Assembly: GCA_943737045.1 (NCBI GenBank)
Contig: CALSFV010000383.1
Coordinates: 124,001-188,000, forward strand
Direction: 5' to 3'
Origin: Parapristionchus giblindavisi
Taxonomy: Eukaryota; Nematoda; Chromadorea; Rhabditida; Diplogasteridae
Length of the DNA stretch: 64,000 nt
Below are positions 36,804 through 50,745 of this stretch, piece after piece. The notes below the pieces were generated by a model, which had not been told where the DNA came from, made no database searches, and was given only the letters and a program-made list of their open reading frames with translations. Each line of letters opens with the position of its first letter. Positions within the stretch are counted from its first letter, which is position 1. A program made the translations under genes and the position numbers.

Positions 36804-38625
36804 CTATAATTGATCTTTGATCTTTGATCTCTTTTCAATCCGACCTTTAGATCCAATAATCAATGCAGCTTCTTCTCTTCCAAGAGGGCCAAATTTAATC
36901 CATTTAATATCAACATCAACTTTGAGTACATCAACAATAGCATTCTCAGAATACATTACTATATATCATCAAATAACGATTAACATTACAATTATTTGAG
37001 TTTTTAATGAGGAATCAATTTGTGAGCAATATATTTCATTTTGATCTATAATATAAATGAAACATCAACATATCTCTACCTCTCTTTCATATGCGACCAT
37101 CAAATGTGAATATTGTCTCGGTTCATATGTAAAAGTCTCTAGACAAATTATTCTCTTTGTTGATGTGAACTGAATATTGATTAGATCATTTTATTAATAA
37201 ATCAATCAATATGATCTACCTCTCGGAGACGTTTTCCCTTGAAGTTATAGAATGTAATCTTATTATCATCACAAGCAACAGCCAACTCAAATAATCATCG
37301 ATATGCAATAATCAATAATCTTTAATCATACCGTTTTACCAAACATTTTGCAATATTCTTCTTGTCATCATTCATTTTGATCTATAATATAAATGAAACA
37401 TCAACATATCTCTACCTCTCTTTCATATGCGACCATCAAATGTGAATATTGTCTCGGTTCATATGTAAAAGTCTCTAGACAAATTATTCTCTTTGTTGAT
37501 GTGAACTGAATATTGATTAGATCATTTTATTAATAAATCAATCAATATGATCTACCTCTCGGAGACGTTTTCCCTTGAAGTTATAGAATGTAATCTTATT
37601 AATCACAAGCAACAGCCAACTCAAATAATATCGATATGCAATAATCAATAATCTTTAATCATACCGTTTTACCAAACATTTTGAATCCAACTATTCTTCT
37701 TGTCATCATAGCTAATGGTTTATCCACTCTAAAATTAAAGATTTCATTGATTGAAATAAACGAATAAAAATAATACGATGCAGCCATTTGATCTCTTTTC
37801 ACTGCATAAACACCTCCTGATCGAGTTGCTACAAACACTTTGAATTCAACGTCCCAAATACCTTCAATCATTTGATCAAGAGATCAAAGATCATCTTACC
37901 ATTTGTGACTAAGAAAGTGCATGCAGATGGAATAGTCACAGAAGCAAGAACTTGGAAAGCTTGAGTATCAACGAAGTGAACTCCACCATTCTCACAACTG
38001 TTCAAAGATTAAAGAACAAAGATCAAAGATCATGAATAATATTACCCGATAACAAGAACATCAACAGGGGAAACGTCTGGTTGAGATCTCTTTATCGTAG
38101 CCATGCATGTGATTTGACTCTGTAGTTTGTAGTCTAGATTGATCTTTAATCTTTGATCTTTACCTTATTCCGGGGCATTCTATTTGCTTGTCCATTACCA
38201 ACTTTCTCAATCAATTTCAATCTATCCAATTCACTTCCCATTATAACTGCTTGAGAACAGGCTGAGAGATCAGAGAAAGAAATCTAGGATCAAAGATCAA
38301 AGATCAATTTATTAAAGATCAAAGATGAAACCTCATCAGCAGCCATACTCAATGATTGTACCAACTGTTCAACATTATTTCCTTCTCTCCAGAATCTTTC
38401 CCATGCAATTGCTTCAGAGTGAAATAAAGGAGAATCAGGGATATCATACTACAAAAGATCAAAGGTCAAAGATCAAAGATCAAATGAAACAATGTTACTT
38501 TATAGAAAGGTCGTAATGCTTTATAGACGAATACCGTATGTCCACAAGCAACTCCCATTGTATATGACGGATTCTGAAAGATCAAAGATCAAAGATCAAT
38601 TAATGATTTCAGATCAAAGATCAAC
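36804..38625 (-). repeat. Set of heptamer-built introns in bbs-1-like gene
   Basis: Introns 38574-38625, 38449-38498, 38284-38331, 38120-38163, 37998-38045, 37862-37899 and 36804-36844 are 38-52 nt long. Each contains two to four GATC sites, often 7 bp apart, as TTTGATC or its complement. Both orientations occur relative to transcription. Three other introns of the gene (37729-37776, 37620-37664, 37506-37555) do not share the array. Confidence 0.75.
37038..37704. repeat. 335-bp tandem duplication inside bbs-1-like gene
   Basis: 37038-37372 and 37373-37704 are nearly identical. Each contains the two exons encoding AVACDDNKITFYNF and FTSTKRIICLETF. The gene-proximal copy reads TTATTAATCAC where the distal copy reads TTATTATCATCAC, a 2-nt loss that shifts the frame. 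Confidence 0.9.
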
Positions 38626-38725
38626 TTGTTCATTATTGAAGTATTGAATAGCAATAGGAGAATCAGCGAGAATTGTCTCCCCAATCTTCTGAACTCCTTT
38701 AAATACTTTCATCTTCAATTCAAAT

Positions 38726-39450
38726 CTGTAATAGCTCATTTATTTAACACTGATCTCCTGTAAAAGTGTATGAAGCCATTGCACAGAAAAAAATAATTTT
38801 CCTCTTTTCTCATTGATAGTTGTTACACTGGCCTTACTGAGTGCGAAAACAACATTTTGAAATTTTGTTTTTCGTAATTTGCATAATTATGCATTTTTTT
38901 ACCGTCAACTTCAAATGAGTGTAACTCGCTTCGTTTTTGAGCAACCATGCATATTTTTTTTCATTCGGTCCCATATGACCTCCTCTACAAATAATTCAAC
39001 TAAGGATATGGTCGGAAATGTTGTTCTTCATGTGTTATTGTATGAAAACTGTTTTTTTTGCATACAAAATGCGATTTTTTTCGAAATTTTTCTCTAAAGG
39101 ATAAGGATTTTATTGCAGATTCGGATTCCCCGTCCTCGAATTGGGGTATCCTGATATATCATTTAACCCAACTCTGTCCGCCCAATAGGGATACTGTATA
39201 TCATCGTCCTCACTTAGTGCAATTTTCTCTCAAATCACATTTTTGGTTGTAAATCAGCTCAAACTTATGTTAATGTACTCATTAACATATTTAAACCCCG
39301 TATTTCGACGAGCCTTACAAAATTGTCTTAGTGGTTCGAATTCTCAACAACAACCATTTTTGAGATATGAACTGAAAACTGATTTTTTAACGATTTTTCG
39401 CCTTTCTGACTTGATGCAACTTAAAAACATCAGATGTTTCGTTTTGTTTT
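38726..39450. other. No gene seen upstream of bbs-1-like gene
   Basis: Low-complexity T-rich sequence. The missing bbs-1 N-terminal exons were looked for here and not found. Confidence 0.35.
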
Positions 39451-39465
39451 ATGCTTTTTTACAAG

Positions 39466-39774
39466 GGAATGCTTGAGGAAGTGCAGAAGGGAGTAGGAAT
39501 TGCCCCACTCGCTGAATCATTTCATGTATTCCAACAGGCTCCAGTTCATAAGAAGTCCATGGGATGGGCATTGCGTATTACGAAGAAGGGAGCGAGATAC
39601 GATCCAAAGGCTAGACAGTTGGTCGCTGATCTCTTCGAGGATTACTTCACTCATTCGAAGAAACTTCGAGCGGAAGAAATAGAACGAAGAATGAAGGATA
39701 GAACTGATATCCTTCATGAACAGATTAAGAATTGCATTCGATCTCTCGTTGCTGCTAAGAAGAAGGAAATATAG
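39466..39774 (+). CDS. Fragment of a transposon-associated or unknown protein
   Basis: An open segment begins GMLEEVQKGVGIAPLAESF and contains MGWALRITKKGARYDPKAR, then a basic/acidic helical region with the repeated pattern EDYF.HSKKLRAEEIERRMK. The GWAL..KK..R arrangement resembles the C-terminal part of uncharacterised invertebrate proteins that I associate with mobile elements; this is from memory and weak. A second, strongly acidic open stretch follows in another frame (39820-40050). No start context or splice partner is clear, so it is probably partial or decayed. Confidence 0.4.
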   Translation, partial: GMLEEVQKGVGIAPLAESFHVFQQAPVHKKSMGWALRITKKGARYDPKARQLVADLFEDYFTHSKKLRAEEIERRMKDRTDILHEQIKNCIRSLVAAKKKEI

Positions 39775-40009
39775 GCTAAAGGAATCCATAGTAGAAGCAG
39801 AAGAGCGCTTCTGGATGATATGGAGAAGGATTTCGAAGAAGAAGATCTGCCCGTTGAGGAGGAAGTGGATGTGGCCGAGGATGAGAGAGTGATAACTTCG
39901 GATGCCATCTATGATATGATCTACAGTGATTTCTCAGAGTTTTTCGACGGTTCCATGGATATTCTTGATTCAAACAGTTTCTTCGACCTTACACACAGAG
40001 AAATGTGTA

Positions 40010-40160
40010 TCAATAAGAACACACGATCGTCATTCAGTCCTCTGCGTTGAATACCCCAGGTGTTCGTAGAAACACACAAAATGTGTGTTCTCAAGAGCAC
40101 ACAAAAAGTGTTGTTTTTAGCACACAAATAGGTGTTGAAGGTCAACCTAGCCTGGGGCTG
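40010..40160. repeat. Short AGCACACAAAAAGTGTT-type repeats
   Basis: Units of the form ACACAAAATGTGTGTT repeat in both orientations and can form nested hairpins. No gene. Confidence 0.45.
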
Positions 40161-41505
40161 CTTACTTGCACTCCTCTCCGCCCCCTACATTTAGCTTCAA
40201 TTCAGTTCAGTTACTTTGTAATAATATGTAATTGTAACCATGAATAATACAGAATACATACTTTATTTGTTACGTATTAGTTTAAAAAATGAGTACAGCA
40301 CAAAATTCACAGGAAAAATAGAAATCGATATCGAAAAAAATAGTTCATAGAAGAATTGTGAAACTCCTTCCAATATATTTATTAACAAGAACTGATGAAT
40401 GTATAGATCCTGCAAAATTTCCAAAATCATGTACAATAAACAATGCAAACGAGATACCTGGAGTGAAGTCATGCTCAAATCGAGATATAAATATTACATA
40501 ACAGATTAATGTAAACCTGCTTCGTCTATTATATATTCATTCACTATATATTCTGAAAAAAATAGTGATAATGAAATCTATAACTGTGCAACGCACTTAC
40601 CTTGTTTGGTGCCTTCTCATATATTCTTCCAATTAAATAATCGCAATGAACATATAGAGTAATGCAGATCTAAACGTAATAATGAGCTTTCATTTAAAAA
40701 AATCATGAAAAACTCACTTCATTTGAGTACTCTACCAATCAATAATCAATCAATCGATAATCTACCTGAATAGGTTGTAACTCGAGGCCTCTCTTAGAGT
40801 GATCATATGTCTCTTCGTCTTCCTTCATGAATCCTTCGAAGGAAGAGCATACCATGTGGATGACGAGCACGAGATAAACAATCAGATGAAGACTGCAAGT
40901 AAATAAATTGATAATATACATAGGTCGAAAAGTATGTTACAAAGCACCAAGCCTGACCGCATTTTGAGCCAGATTTGCTAAAAACCGAAAAACCTGACCG
41001 CATTTTGAAAACCGATATCGTGGTCTAAATTAATATTATATCCATCCTTATATCGAATTTGCCGTGAACTTCGCCACAATACGATAGGGTACGGCAGCTA
41101 GATTACGGTAGTTTGCGTTACTGTAGAACTTAGTCCATTTTTTTGAAAATTAGCTGCGATCTGCCCAACATTCAGATTTTTCTGGCTCATGCCCAAGTAT
41201 GGTTACAACAAAACTGGTATGCTCACTTGCACTTAGGGAGATCAAAGACCATATTGCAAAATCATCAATTAGCCTTTTTTGAAAACTCTACCAATCAATA
41301 ATCAATAATTTACCTGACTGGGGACTCCACATAAAGTGTTCATAGGCCTCTTCGTTTTCTATCATGAAGGAAGATTTTAATACCATGTGGACGACGAGGA
41401 CGAGACGAACTATTAGATGAAGACTGCAAGTAAATAAATTAATAAAATGATAAAATAAATAACTAAAATAAATAATATTTTCCAAAATTTGAAAATCATA
41501 CCGGA

Positions 41506-42733
41506 AGAAGGGCTGATAGGTGGTCAGGTTGAACCATCTCACACGTCGGCCGAGCGTTACGTGCCTATGAAGTCGGATCTGCAGAGTAATAATAATATTC
41601 AAACGCCTTGAAAGTAATGAAATCGAACAAGGAGTGATAGAATATTATAAAGATTACGAAAAATGTAAGTTGATGGGAGACAAGCAAGATGAGACGAAAA
41701 TTTAAATTTAAAATGATTTCAGATGACATGAGATAGGGGGGAGCCTTATATTGGGGGGGGGGGGTTGGTAATTGGCGTGCGATAGGAGACACAGGGGCGA
41801 GTAGTAATTTTTGAGTGAGGGGACTGACTCATAATACCATGACTATATCAGAAATCAATGATTCACCGTAGCTGGTGAGGTATAAAGGCCGATCGTCTCC
41901 TGCCGTTCGTGCCAGAAGACCCTCGAATGACGTCTGATGGTACTGCATGCCGTAAATGTTGTGCACCTGTAACATCGATTGATTGTAAACTTCCCTCAGC
42001 CAAGTATGTTTCACTCAATAATCGACTTTGACTAGGCCACAGTACGCAACTGTAAATCAATTTCTACCACTCAATGGGCTCTTTGTAGAATGAATTATGT
42101 TATAACTGATTCATGAAATCAATCGAATATATTGGCCTAGTTACAGTATCCAGTTTACGGTGGTCATTCCAGTAAGCCCCGTCTCAAACCGTAATACCGT
42201 AACCCCCACCCAAACCGTACCTCTTTGTGTTCCATTGCTCCAGAGTGAATCGATTTTCTGTCCATGGTCACCTCGAATCCAGAGCAGACTGAAGGCTCGT
42301 TCATATCGTTCCACGTATGCAGATCGCTGGAACCGGGCGAGGCCGTGGCCTTCAAAGTCGGTCTTGTTGTCGGAACGCTTCACGAACAGCGACATGTCCT
42401 GCAAGAGATAGATCACATCAGAATAATCAAAGATCAAAGATCTATAATATTAAACTAATTCCAACCTTTGCATCCTTGTACACGTGGTAGTTATTGTCCT
42501 TCTTGATATGGGGATCGATAATCGTGACCATCCAGCGACCCTGTTACATAATGGATCAATATATTCTCGTTGGCGGTGAATCAATCAATAATCAAGCTAC
42601 CAATAAATAAACAAAACTTCATTGTTAATCAATCTTCAACAAAATCGATAAATCAATATCAATTACCGTAGCAGCAACTCCGTCAGTCGTAGCCTTGGAA
42701 GTCTTGAAGTGATCCGGGTGCCAGGTGAAGTAT
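41506..42733 (-). pseudogene. GH31 glucosidase remnant (glucosidase II alpha-like)
   Basis: Minus-strand segments 42733-42667 (YFTWHPDHFKTSK), 42540-42466 (GRWMVTIIDPHIKKDNNYHV), 42398-42221, 41966-41876 (VHNIYGMQYHQTSFEGLLAR) and about 41583-41506 (RRVRWFNLTTYQPFFR) follow the order of family 31 alpha-glucosidases. The catalytic motif WNDMNEPSV is present. In the 42398-42221 segment DFEGH is followed by a frame change, and about 30-40 residues normally found before the catalytic motif are deleted. The motif itself is read in another frame. Other conserved parts are missing, so the gene is dead. Two similar unexplained segments at 40803-40921 and 41320-41440 lie downstream. Confidence 0.75.
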
Positions 42734-42739
42734 CTAGAA

Positions 42740-43618
42740 TCGAAATTCTATAGTCCAATTTCGCAATAATAGTCCGCTTAATCCAATATTCCCAATAAAG
42801 CTGTTAACTAGCACAGCACATCATACGCAAATTCAACAAATTATAAAGTCGATCGATAATTCGCAAAAAAAGTACCTGAACTGTGTGAAGTGAGACCCAA
42901 GCTTGTGGTGACTCGGCTAATGGTGACTTGGGCGGGCGCCACAGGCTCCTGCAAATAACAATGTTAGGTGGGAAACCATTATCACTGGAAATTAAAATCG
43001 AGTAGGAAAGTTTTATTTTTGAATGAATTTTGGCTAAATCTAGTGGGTCGGGTGTTAAACTCGGGTAGGTCTTGTCGCTAATGACATCTCTGGTGTTGAA
43101 ATCCATACATGATCACGGATACAAGCATAATCATGCATGAACCGATATACCATGAATGGAATATCCGTAGATCGTGATCATGAATGGATCTACAAGTCAA
43201 TCAACATATTCGGGATAACATTAATCGATATTAAATAATAATAATAATAATAATAATCGTAATAGTAATAATAACAATAATTATTATTATTCTATTTAAC
43301 TGGAACTGGATCTTAATATTGAATAAAGGCATACCTGACGCATGTTCGTGCCCCGTGCTGCAATACGTATTATCGATCTACTCCATCTTCACGTGTAAAG
43401 GCTAAATTAAGCTCATTATTACATGAAAGTAACGAAATACACAAAAATTTGAGCATCAAATTGATTCTAATTTTGACAGCGAAGCACAGTGGCGTTTTCC
43501 GCGGAATTCATTTTACGTGGAAAACTCAGTTTTCCAGGGAAAACATTTTACTGGCCGTATGCACAGTCAATCAGAAACTGATTAAAATGAATTCCATGTA
43601 AAACGCGATTTACTTCTC
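42740..43618. other. Spacer with AAT microsatellite, no gene seen
   Basis: An (AAT)n run lies near 43237-43258. A foldback-like segment at 43490-43610 pairs GCGTTTTCCGCGGAATTCAT with its near-inverse. An exon-like open piece at 42893-42955 could be more GH31 debris. Confidence 0.35.
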
Positions 43619-43709
43619 TGGTAAATCAAGAGAAACCATGTTGGCATTATTTATTTTGGGTGCAAATCAAAAAAAAAAGAGAATGTATTGGGACATTTAT
43701 TGAAAGTGC

Positions 43710-44726
43710 TTTATGGATATCTGGATGTCACCCAACCCTCGTCCATCTTCTTCGCCGCATCTACGAGTCGTCGTCAACCCTTATCCGAGTCAATGAACAT
43801 CTGGTTCCAGTCAACGTTCGTTCGAAGAGGAGTCCGCCAAGGTGATACTCTATCTCCTCGCCTTTTCAACGTGGTTCTTCGATCGGCTATGGATGACATC
43901 GACTGGGGAAGCGACGGAATCCGGATCGATGGGAGACAGCTCACACATCTCGAGTATGCCGATGATGTCGCTCTCATCGCGAAGTCTCGACCGGAATTAG
44001 AGCGAATGTTGAAGAAACTGATGGAAGCTTGCAGTAGAGTTGGACTAGAAGTTAACGCATCTAAGACCAATCTGCTTACTTCATGCATCAATACCCGAGC
44101 CCCAATCGTCATCGGAAATCTGACGTTCAACTTCACCGATTCTGCCACCTATCTTGGAGGACGAATCTCCCTTCCCCTCGATCACACGGAAGAAATCGAG
44201 CACCGGATCAGACTCGGCTGGTTTGCATTTAGTAAGCTTTCCAGTCTCCTCTCATCTCGCCTTTTGCCCATGAAGATTAAAAGAAGACTCTTCGAGAGCT
44301 GCATCACCTCTACCGTACTCTACGGCAGCGAGGTATGGGCCTTACGATCGAGTGACAAGGAGCGACTGAGTGTGACACAGAGAAAGATGGAGAGGAAGAT
44401 GATAGGAGTAACCCTAATGGAGCGATGGAGAAACGAACGGATACGAGAGATCACCAAGCTACGCGATTGGGTCCAAGAGGGATTGAAACGCAATGCACGC
44501 TGGGCACTCAAAGTGCGGGATATGGACACGGAACATTGGAGTCGTGCGACAACACTATGGACGCCCTACAACTGGACACGCCACCCGGGAAAACCACGAG
44601 TTCGATGGAGAGACGATTTGGAGCGAGCCATCGCTGTTAATTGGTGGAATGCAACCCGTGCTGAATACCACCGACTCATCCCCATCTGAGCATTAATGCC
44701 TGACATGATAAAGAAAAATTGAAAAA
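43710..44726 (+). mobile_element. 5'-truncated RTE-type LINE insertion
   Basis: Flanked by an 11-bp target duplication ATTGAAAGTGC (43699-43709 and 44727-44737). The open frame to the TGA at 44687-44689 encodes the C-terminal half of a reverse transcriptase. It has RQGDTLSPRLFNVVL, the active-site YADDVALIA, GSEVWALRSS and the late motif GKPRVRWRDDL. The endonuclease and early polymerase parts are lost. The 3' end carries GATAAAGAAAAATTGAAAAA, in line with RTE tails. The paralogous segment at 32089-32110 keeps the empty site. Confidence 0.92.
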
Positions 44727-45157
44727 ATTGAAAGTGCAAAAAGTGAAAAAAAAGGGTACAACGCGATAATCAAAATCTAGGAACACAAATTGAAATCGAC
44801 AAGGCATCTTCAAAGATTTCGAAAAATAACCCAATGGTGTGTAAGTTCAATGGTGTGTAATTTAATTGTGTGACCTAAAACATGGAACAAAAAGATGACG
44901 CATTGTTATAGTTAGGAACGATTTGCCTAACACTTCTTACGAGAGGGTGTCCATATGAATGGTATTATAAATGATACACCGAATCTCGAACAAATTGGTT
45001 CCTTTTCAAAAACATGTATGTCTCTGAGAAAATTCAAAATGATCTTGAACACCTTATCTTGAACATTGCTTAAAAAACTTTATCAATGAATACACATAAG
45101 GCTCAACATTTACAGAGTAAGTTTTAAAAAATAGATTTAAAATAAATGAATATTATT

Positions 45158-47498
<2,341 letters not shown>

Positions 47499-48496
47499 TT
47501 TAATCTGAAATTTGTTAATGAGAAGACTGAAAGGTAATTAAAAAAATTCACAAAGCATGTTTTCTCAGTATAGTAACATAATAAGATAAATACAGAAACG
47601 ATAACAAACTCAATTCAATTTTTCAATCACTTTTAAAATTTTTTTATAATAGCACTCTAATAACAAGAGCATGTGTGAAGATCATCATCAGAATTTTCCT
47701 TTATAGCGGACATTATTAGAGAAAAACAATGAACAAAAAGTGCATCGAATAGGTTCTCAATGAGATAGATGTGTGCTGGATGAAGATCAGACGAAAACTA
47801 GGCAATTTGCGCGTGTTACTTGTTGTTACGTTGTTGTTATGATAGAGAAAGATGAGAGTATATGGGAACTTGAGAGAGTGACAACTAGAGTGTCCTATGT
47901 GGTGCCTATATCACTACACTCAATCTAATCAGCAAACTTTTGTGATCGGAAGAGACAAAAAATGTAGTGGTAAAACTATAAGAAATAAACTGCCATTCAT
48001 GGATTTCATTATGGAACTGCACGTTAGGGTAGTGAACATGACTCAAGAGTATTCATTTCAGTGACCTATAATGAGTGGCATGACATGCACTGCATGTCGT
48101 ATTTTGGTATGTTTTAACACGATAGATTTTTTGTTTCCATGAACAACCCTCTAGTTCTCTTGTTCTAATGACCTTTTTATAAAATTTTCTATTTCGTATC
48201 TACATCAGTGCAGTAAATTTCAGACGCGGCGTACGTTGAAAAAAGTGTAAATCCCAGCTCTTGTGTACTGTGGAGTTTTCTTTGTTAGGACATTTCAGAC
48301 ATGACATAGTTCCTGAAGTACTTCTTATGACTCGTAGAACTATGTTTATCCTATTCACCTATTTGATGCACTATATGACTGCTCTAAATTAGTTAAACTA
48401 CATCGTCTGAATAACTCACTGATTACACTATCTCTTTTTGATGAATCTCTCATTGAGAGATTCGTTTCATTTCTATTCATTTCTTCCGAACAACAC
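47499..48496. other. Intergenic between P450 and chemoreceptor
   Basis: Divergent promoters of the two genes are expected here. No specific element is recognised and no extra gene is seen. Confidence 0.4.
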
Positions 48497-50300
48497 ATGT
48501 CTACTCAATGGAGATCAACATTTGTCAACGCTTGTCACATCTCAGGAGTTCTGGCCATAATCGTCAATGGGATATTATTGATTATTCTGTCTCGTGCAAA
48601 TATCGATCGACGATGGATGGCCTACCGTATCGCCTTCGTGGTAGAAGCCATGTACAATTTGTACTTTGGCATATTCATGAATGTTTTCTGTTTCGTAAGT
48701 TCATGTTTTATTTTACACATTTTATGAAATTACTTTTTTTCAGGCACATATATTTTCTGATCATTTATTCATCGTAACGATGTACCAACCTGATGCAGCA
48801 TATTTTGACCAATTTAGTCTCAACGCTATATTTATTATAGCTACAGCGTCGATGTTTTTCATGTGGCAATTAACTCCAGCACAAAGTATTCTCCAATATT
48901 TGGCCCTGCACAAGTATGCTTTAGAAACTTATAAAATCTCTTTATAAGCTGCTTTTTAATTTTTAAAATTTCAGAGAATCGATTCCGCTTTATGTTCGTA
49001 TGATCTTTGCTTACACATTCTGTGTCTGTCTATCCGTTATTTCAATGGTACGTATATTTCAAATTAACAGTATTCACTGCATCTAATGCAAAAGATGTTC
49101 AGCTTTTTCTTGGAGATTGGTTGCCTACCCCAAAATTTAATCGAAAGTTGGATGTTCTCGTTCGAAAAGCTCATGGTCTAGATGCAAATGAGACATTTGC
49201 AGCATTTGGAGCACCAATTTTAGGAACTGAAGAAAGTGTACGTAACGTTTCTCACTGTTATTCTGACTTCAAAACACTTCTTCGTAGGCGCGATCTTTTT
49301 CAGTTGAAGATATTAGAGCAGAAACGAGCAAATACGAGTAACAAATTTTTCCGTCCACCAAAAACTAAAAAATTTTTTACTAAAAAAGGATTTCAAAAGC
49401 TCGTGGAAGTTTACATATCTCGGCATCGTTCCAACTTATATCTTGGCCGATTTGACCGCATTTTATTGTTCATTTCGAATCTCTCGTCATCTACAAAGTC
49501 TCGGAATTAGTATGAGTACAAAAACTATCAATACTCATAAGAAGTTGTTGGCACTCAAATTATTGCAGGTTTGAAAGTTTTACATATATTATTTCGTATT
49601 ACATCAGTGACAAACTTGACAATATTTGGGCAAAACATTAACGAGGAAATGTCACTTATGAAAAGAATTTGTATAAATTAGGCGCAATTCATTCATTCAA
49701 CTCTCATGATATTCTTCTCAAAACTATCTACATAAAAGTCTACGGTATATATTTAAATTCACAAATCTTTCTTAAATTCAGATGATTCTCCCCTTTTGTT
49801 GGATCGCGGCTTCTTCAGTATTTTATGCCATATTCCTAACGGGCACTGCTGAGATCGGGAAAACGGCCATATTCCTCACTTTACTGTCTCAAATTATCTA
49901 TCCTTCCATGCAGGTAATGTGAATGCTCAAAAAAACTAAAGGGAAGATAAAGTAAGCAAGGAATGGACAGTCTCTTCGCTTCATTCCACGAAAATTACGC
50001 ACGATAATGTTGAAGTCTGATTAATCAATCGTGTATTGGAACACTGACGATCTGATAGCTTTCGATAAACCCTGTCATCTTCGTCCTTCGTTCAAGTCCT
50101 TTTTTATCATTATTATTATTTCTCCTGTCGCTTCTGTTTTTGCTGTCGCGCCTGTCACGAGTGAATCAAATAAATAAAATATTCAGGGACTCGTGTGTTT
50201 GCTGTACATTCGATTGATTGTTCGTAAACCAAGGATCGATTCTGAGAAGAACGAAGATGTTCAAGTCGTTTTCACTACGAAACTGAGCACGAATTCGTAA
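48497..50300 (+). CDS. Nematode serpentine chemoreceptor (Str/Srh-type 7TM GPCR)
   Basis: Exons: 48497-48694, 48744-48913, 48975-49047, 49103-49237, 49288-49337, 49400-49568, 49782-49913, 50187-50300. All splice in frame to 346 residues and no lesion is visible. Hydrophobic segments alternate through the protein, beginning HISGVLAIIVNGILLIILS; the C-terminal ones are FTYLGIVPTYILADLTAFYC, MILPFCWIAASSVFYAIFL and GLVCLLYIRLIV. The stretch TINTHKKLLALKLLQ before the sixth helix and the short polar tail are typical of the Str superfamily. It would bind environmental chemicals at cilia of sensory neurons. The exact subfamily is uncertain. The start is the first ATG in frame; there is no signal peptide, as usual for this class. 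Confidence 0.88.
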
Positions 50301-50416
50301 TTGAAATATTTTTGTTTGCAGATAAAATTATGAAGTGCTATTGTGCAATTGAGAATTCAAATACGTTAAAATCACTCTTGATATATAGCTTCTTGAACAA
50401 TGGTATTATTGATGCG

Positions 50417-50532
50417 GTGTTACATTTTCAAAACATGCGCACGCTGTAACTCCCGTCGTAACGTCTTCATTACGTCCCCGTCGTTACTGCGGAGGCTACT
50501 GCGTGCGCACGTTTTGAAAATACATATAACAC
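50417..50532. repeat. Foldback MITE
   Basis: GTGTTACATTTTCAAAACAT and inverted GTTTTGAAAATACATATAAC ends, with inner GCGCACGCTGTAAC pairing. It lies about 115 bp after the chemoreceptor stop. Confidence 0.6.
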
Positions 50533-50639
50533 CACACGAGTGATTGATCTATTATATATCATACTAAAATACTTGTATTCTAAGTAATCTGTCACTATCT
50601 ATGGTTCTCTGTCTCTGCGTCTATTGTTTGTTTACCCTC

Positions 50640-50745
50640 TATCATCTTTCTCTGTCTCTACCTCTCCGTCCCTCTCCCTCTCCCTCCACCCCTCCCTCTC
50701 CCTCTCCCTCTCCTTCTCCTCCTCTCCCTCTCCCCAACTCTCGCC
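50640..50745. repeat. Pyrimidine-rich CCCTCT microsatellite
   Basis: A long CCCTCT/CTCCCT run. A related run lies at 51510-51570. The stretch 50745-51868 holds no supported gene and is the upstream region of the FAS1 gene. Confidence 0.7.

Larger units (their letters stand above)
36015..38725 (-). pseudogene. bbs-1: BBS1 homologue, incomplete and internally duplicated
   Basis: BBS1 is a BBSome subunit acting in ciliary transport, in nematodes in sensory neurons. Traced exons include 38725-38626, 38573-38499, 38448-38332, 38283-38164, 38119-38046, 37997-37900, 37861-37777, 37728-37665, the duplicated pair (37619-37556, 37505-37416 and 37285-37220, 37169-37080), 36284-36109 and 36054-36015. 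Recognisable pieces: FELKMKVFKGVQKIGE, the beta-propeller strand VFVATRSGGVYAVKRDQ, GGLLVKLFRRTAQL, PRRTKLYIDHTQRERE and QRDLFLLR. The usual N-terminal 50 or so residues were not found upstream. The first duplicated exon has a 2-nt deletion causing TAA. The splice after the QFTSTKR exon does not keep frame. Most of the early introns consist of TTTGATC heptamers. Loss of function seems likely, but an assembly error at the duplication would also explain it. Confidence 0.7.

Noticed and set aside
42141..42437. 98-codon ORF as a stand-alone gene
   Set aside because: It is the out-of-frame reading of the GH31 remnant; the conserved motif WNDMNEPSV lies in the neighbouring frame.
43688..43709. Start codon of the RTE ORF at 43688
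   Set aside because: These bases precede the target duplication end and belong to the host block; the element is 5'-truncated and has no start of its own.
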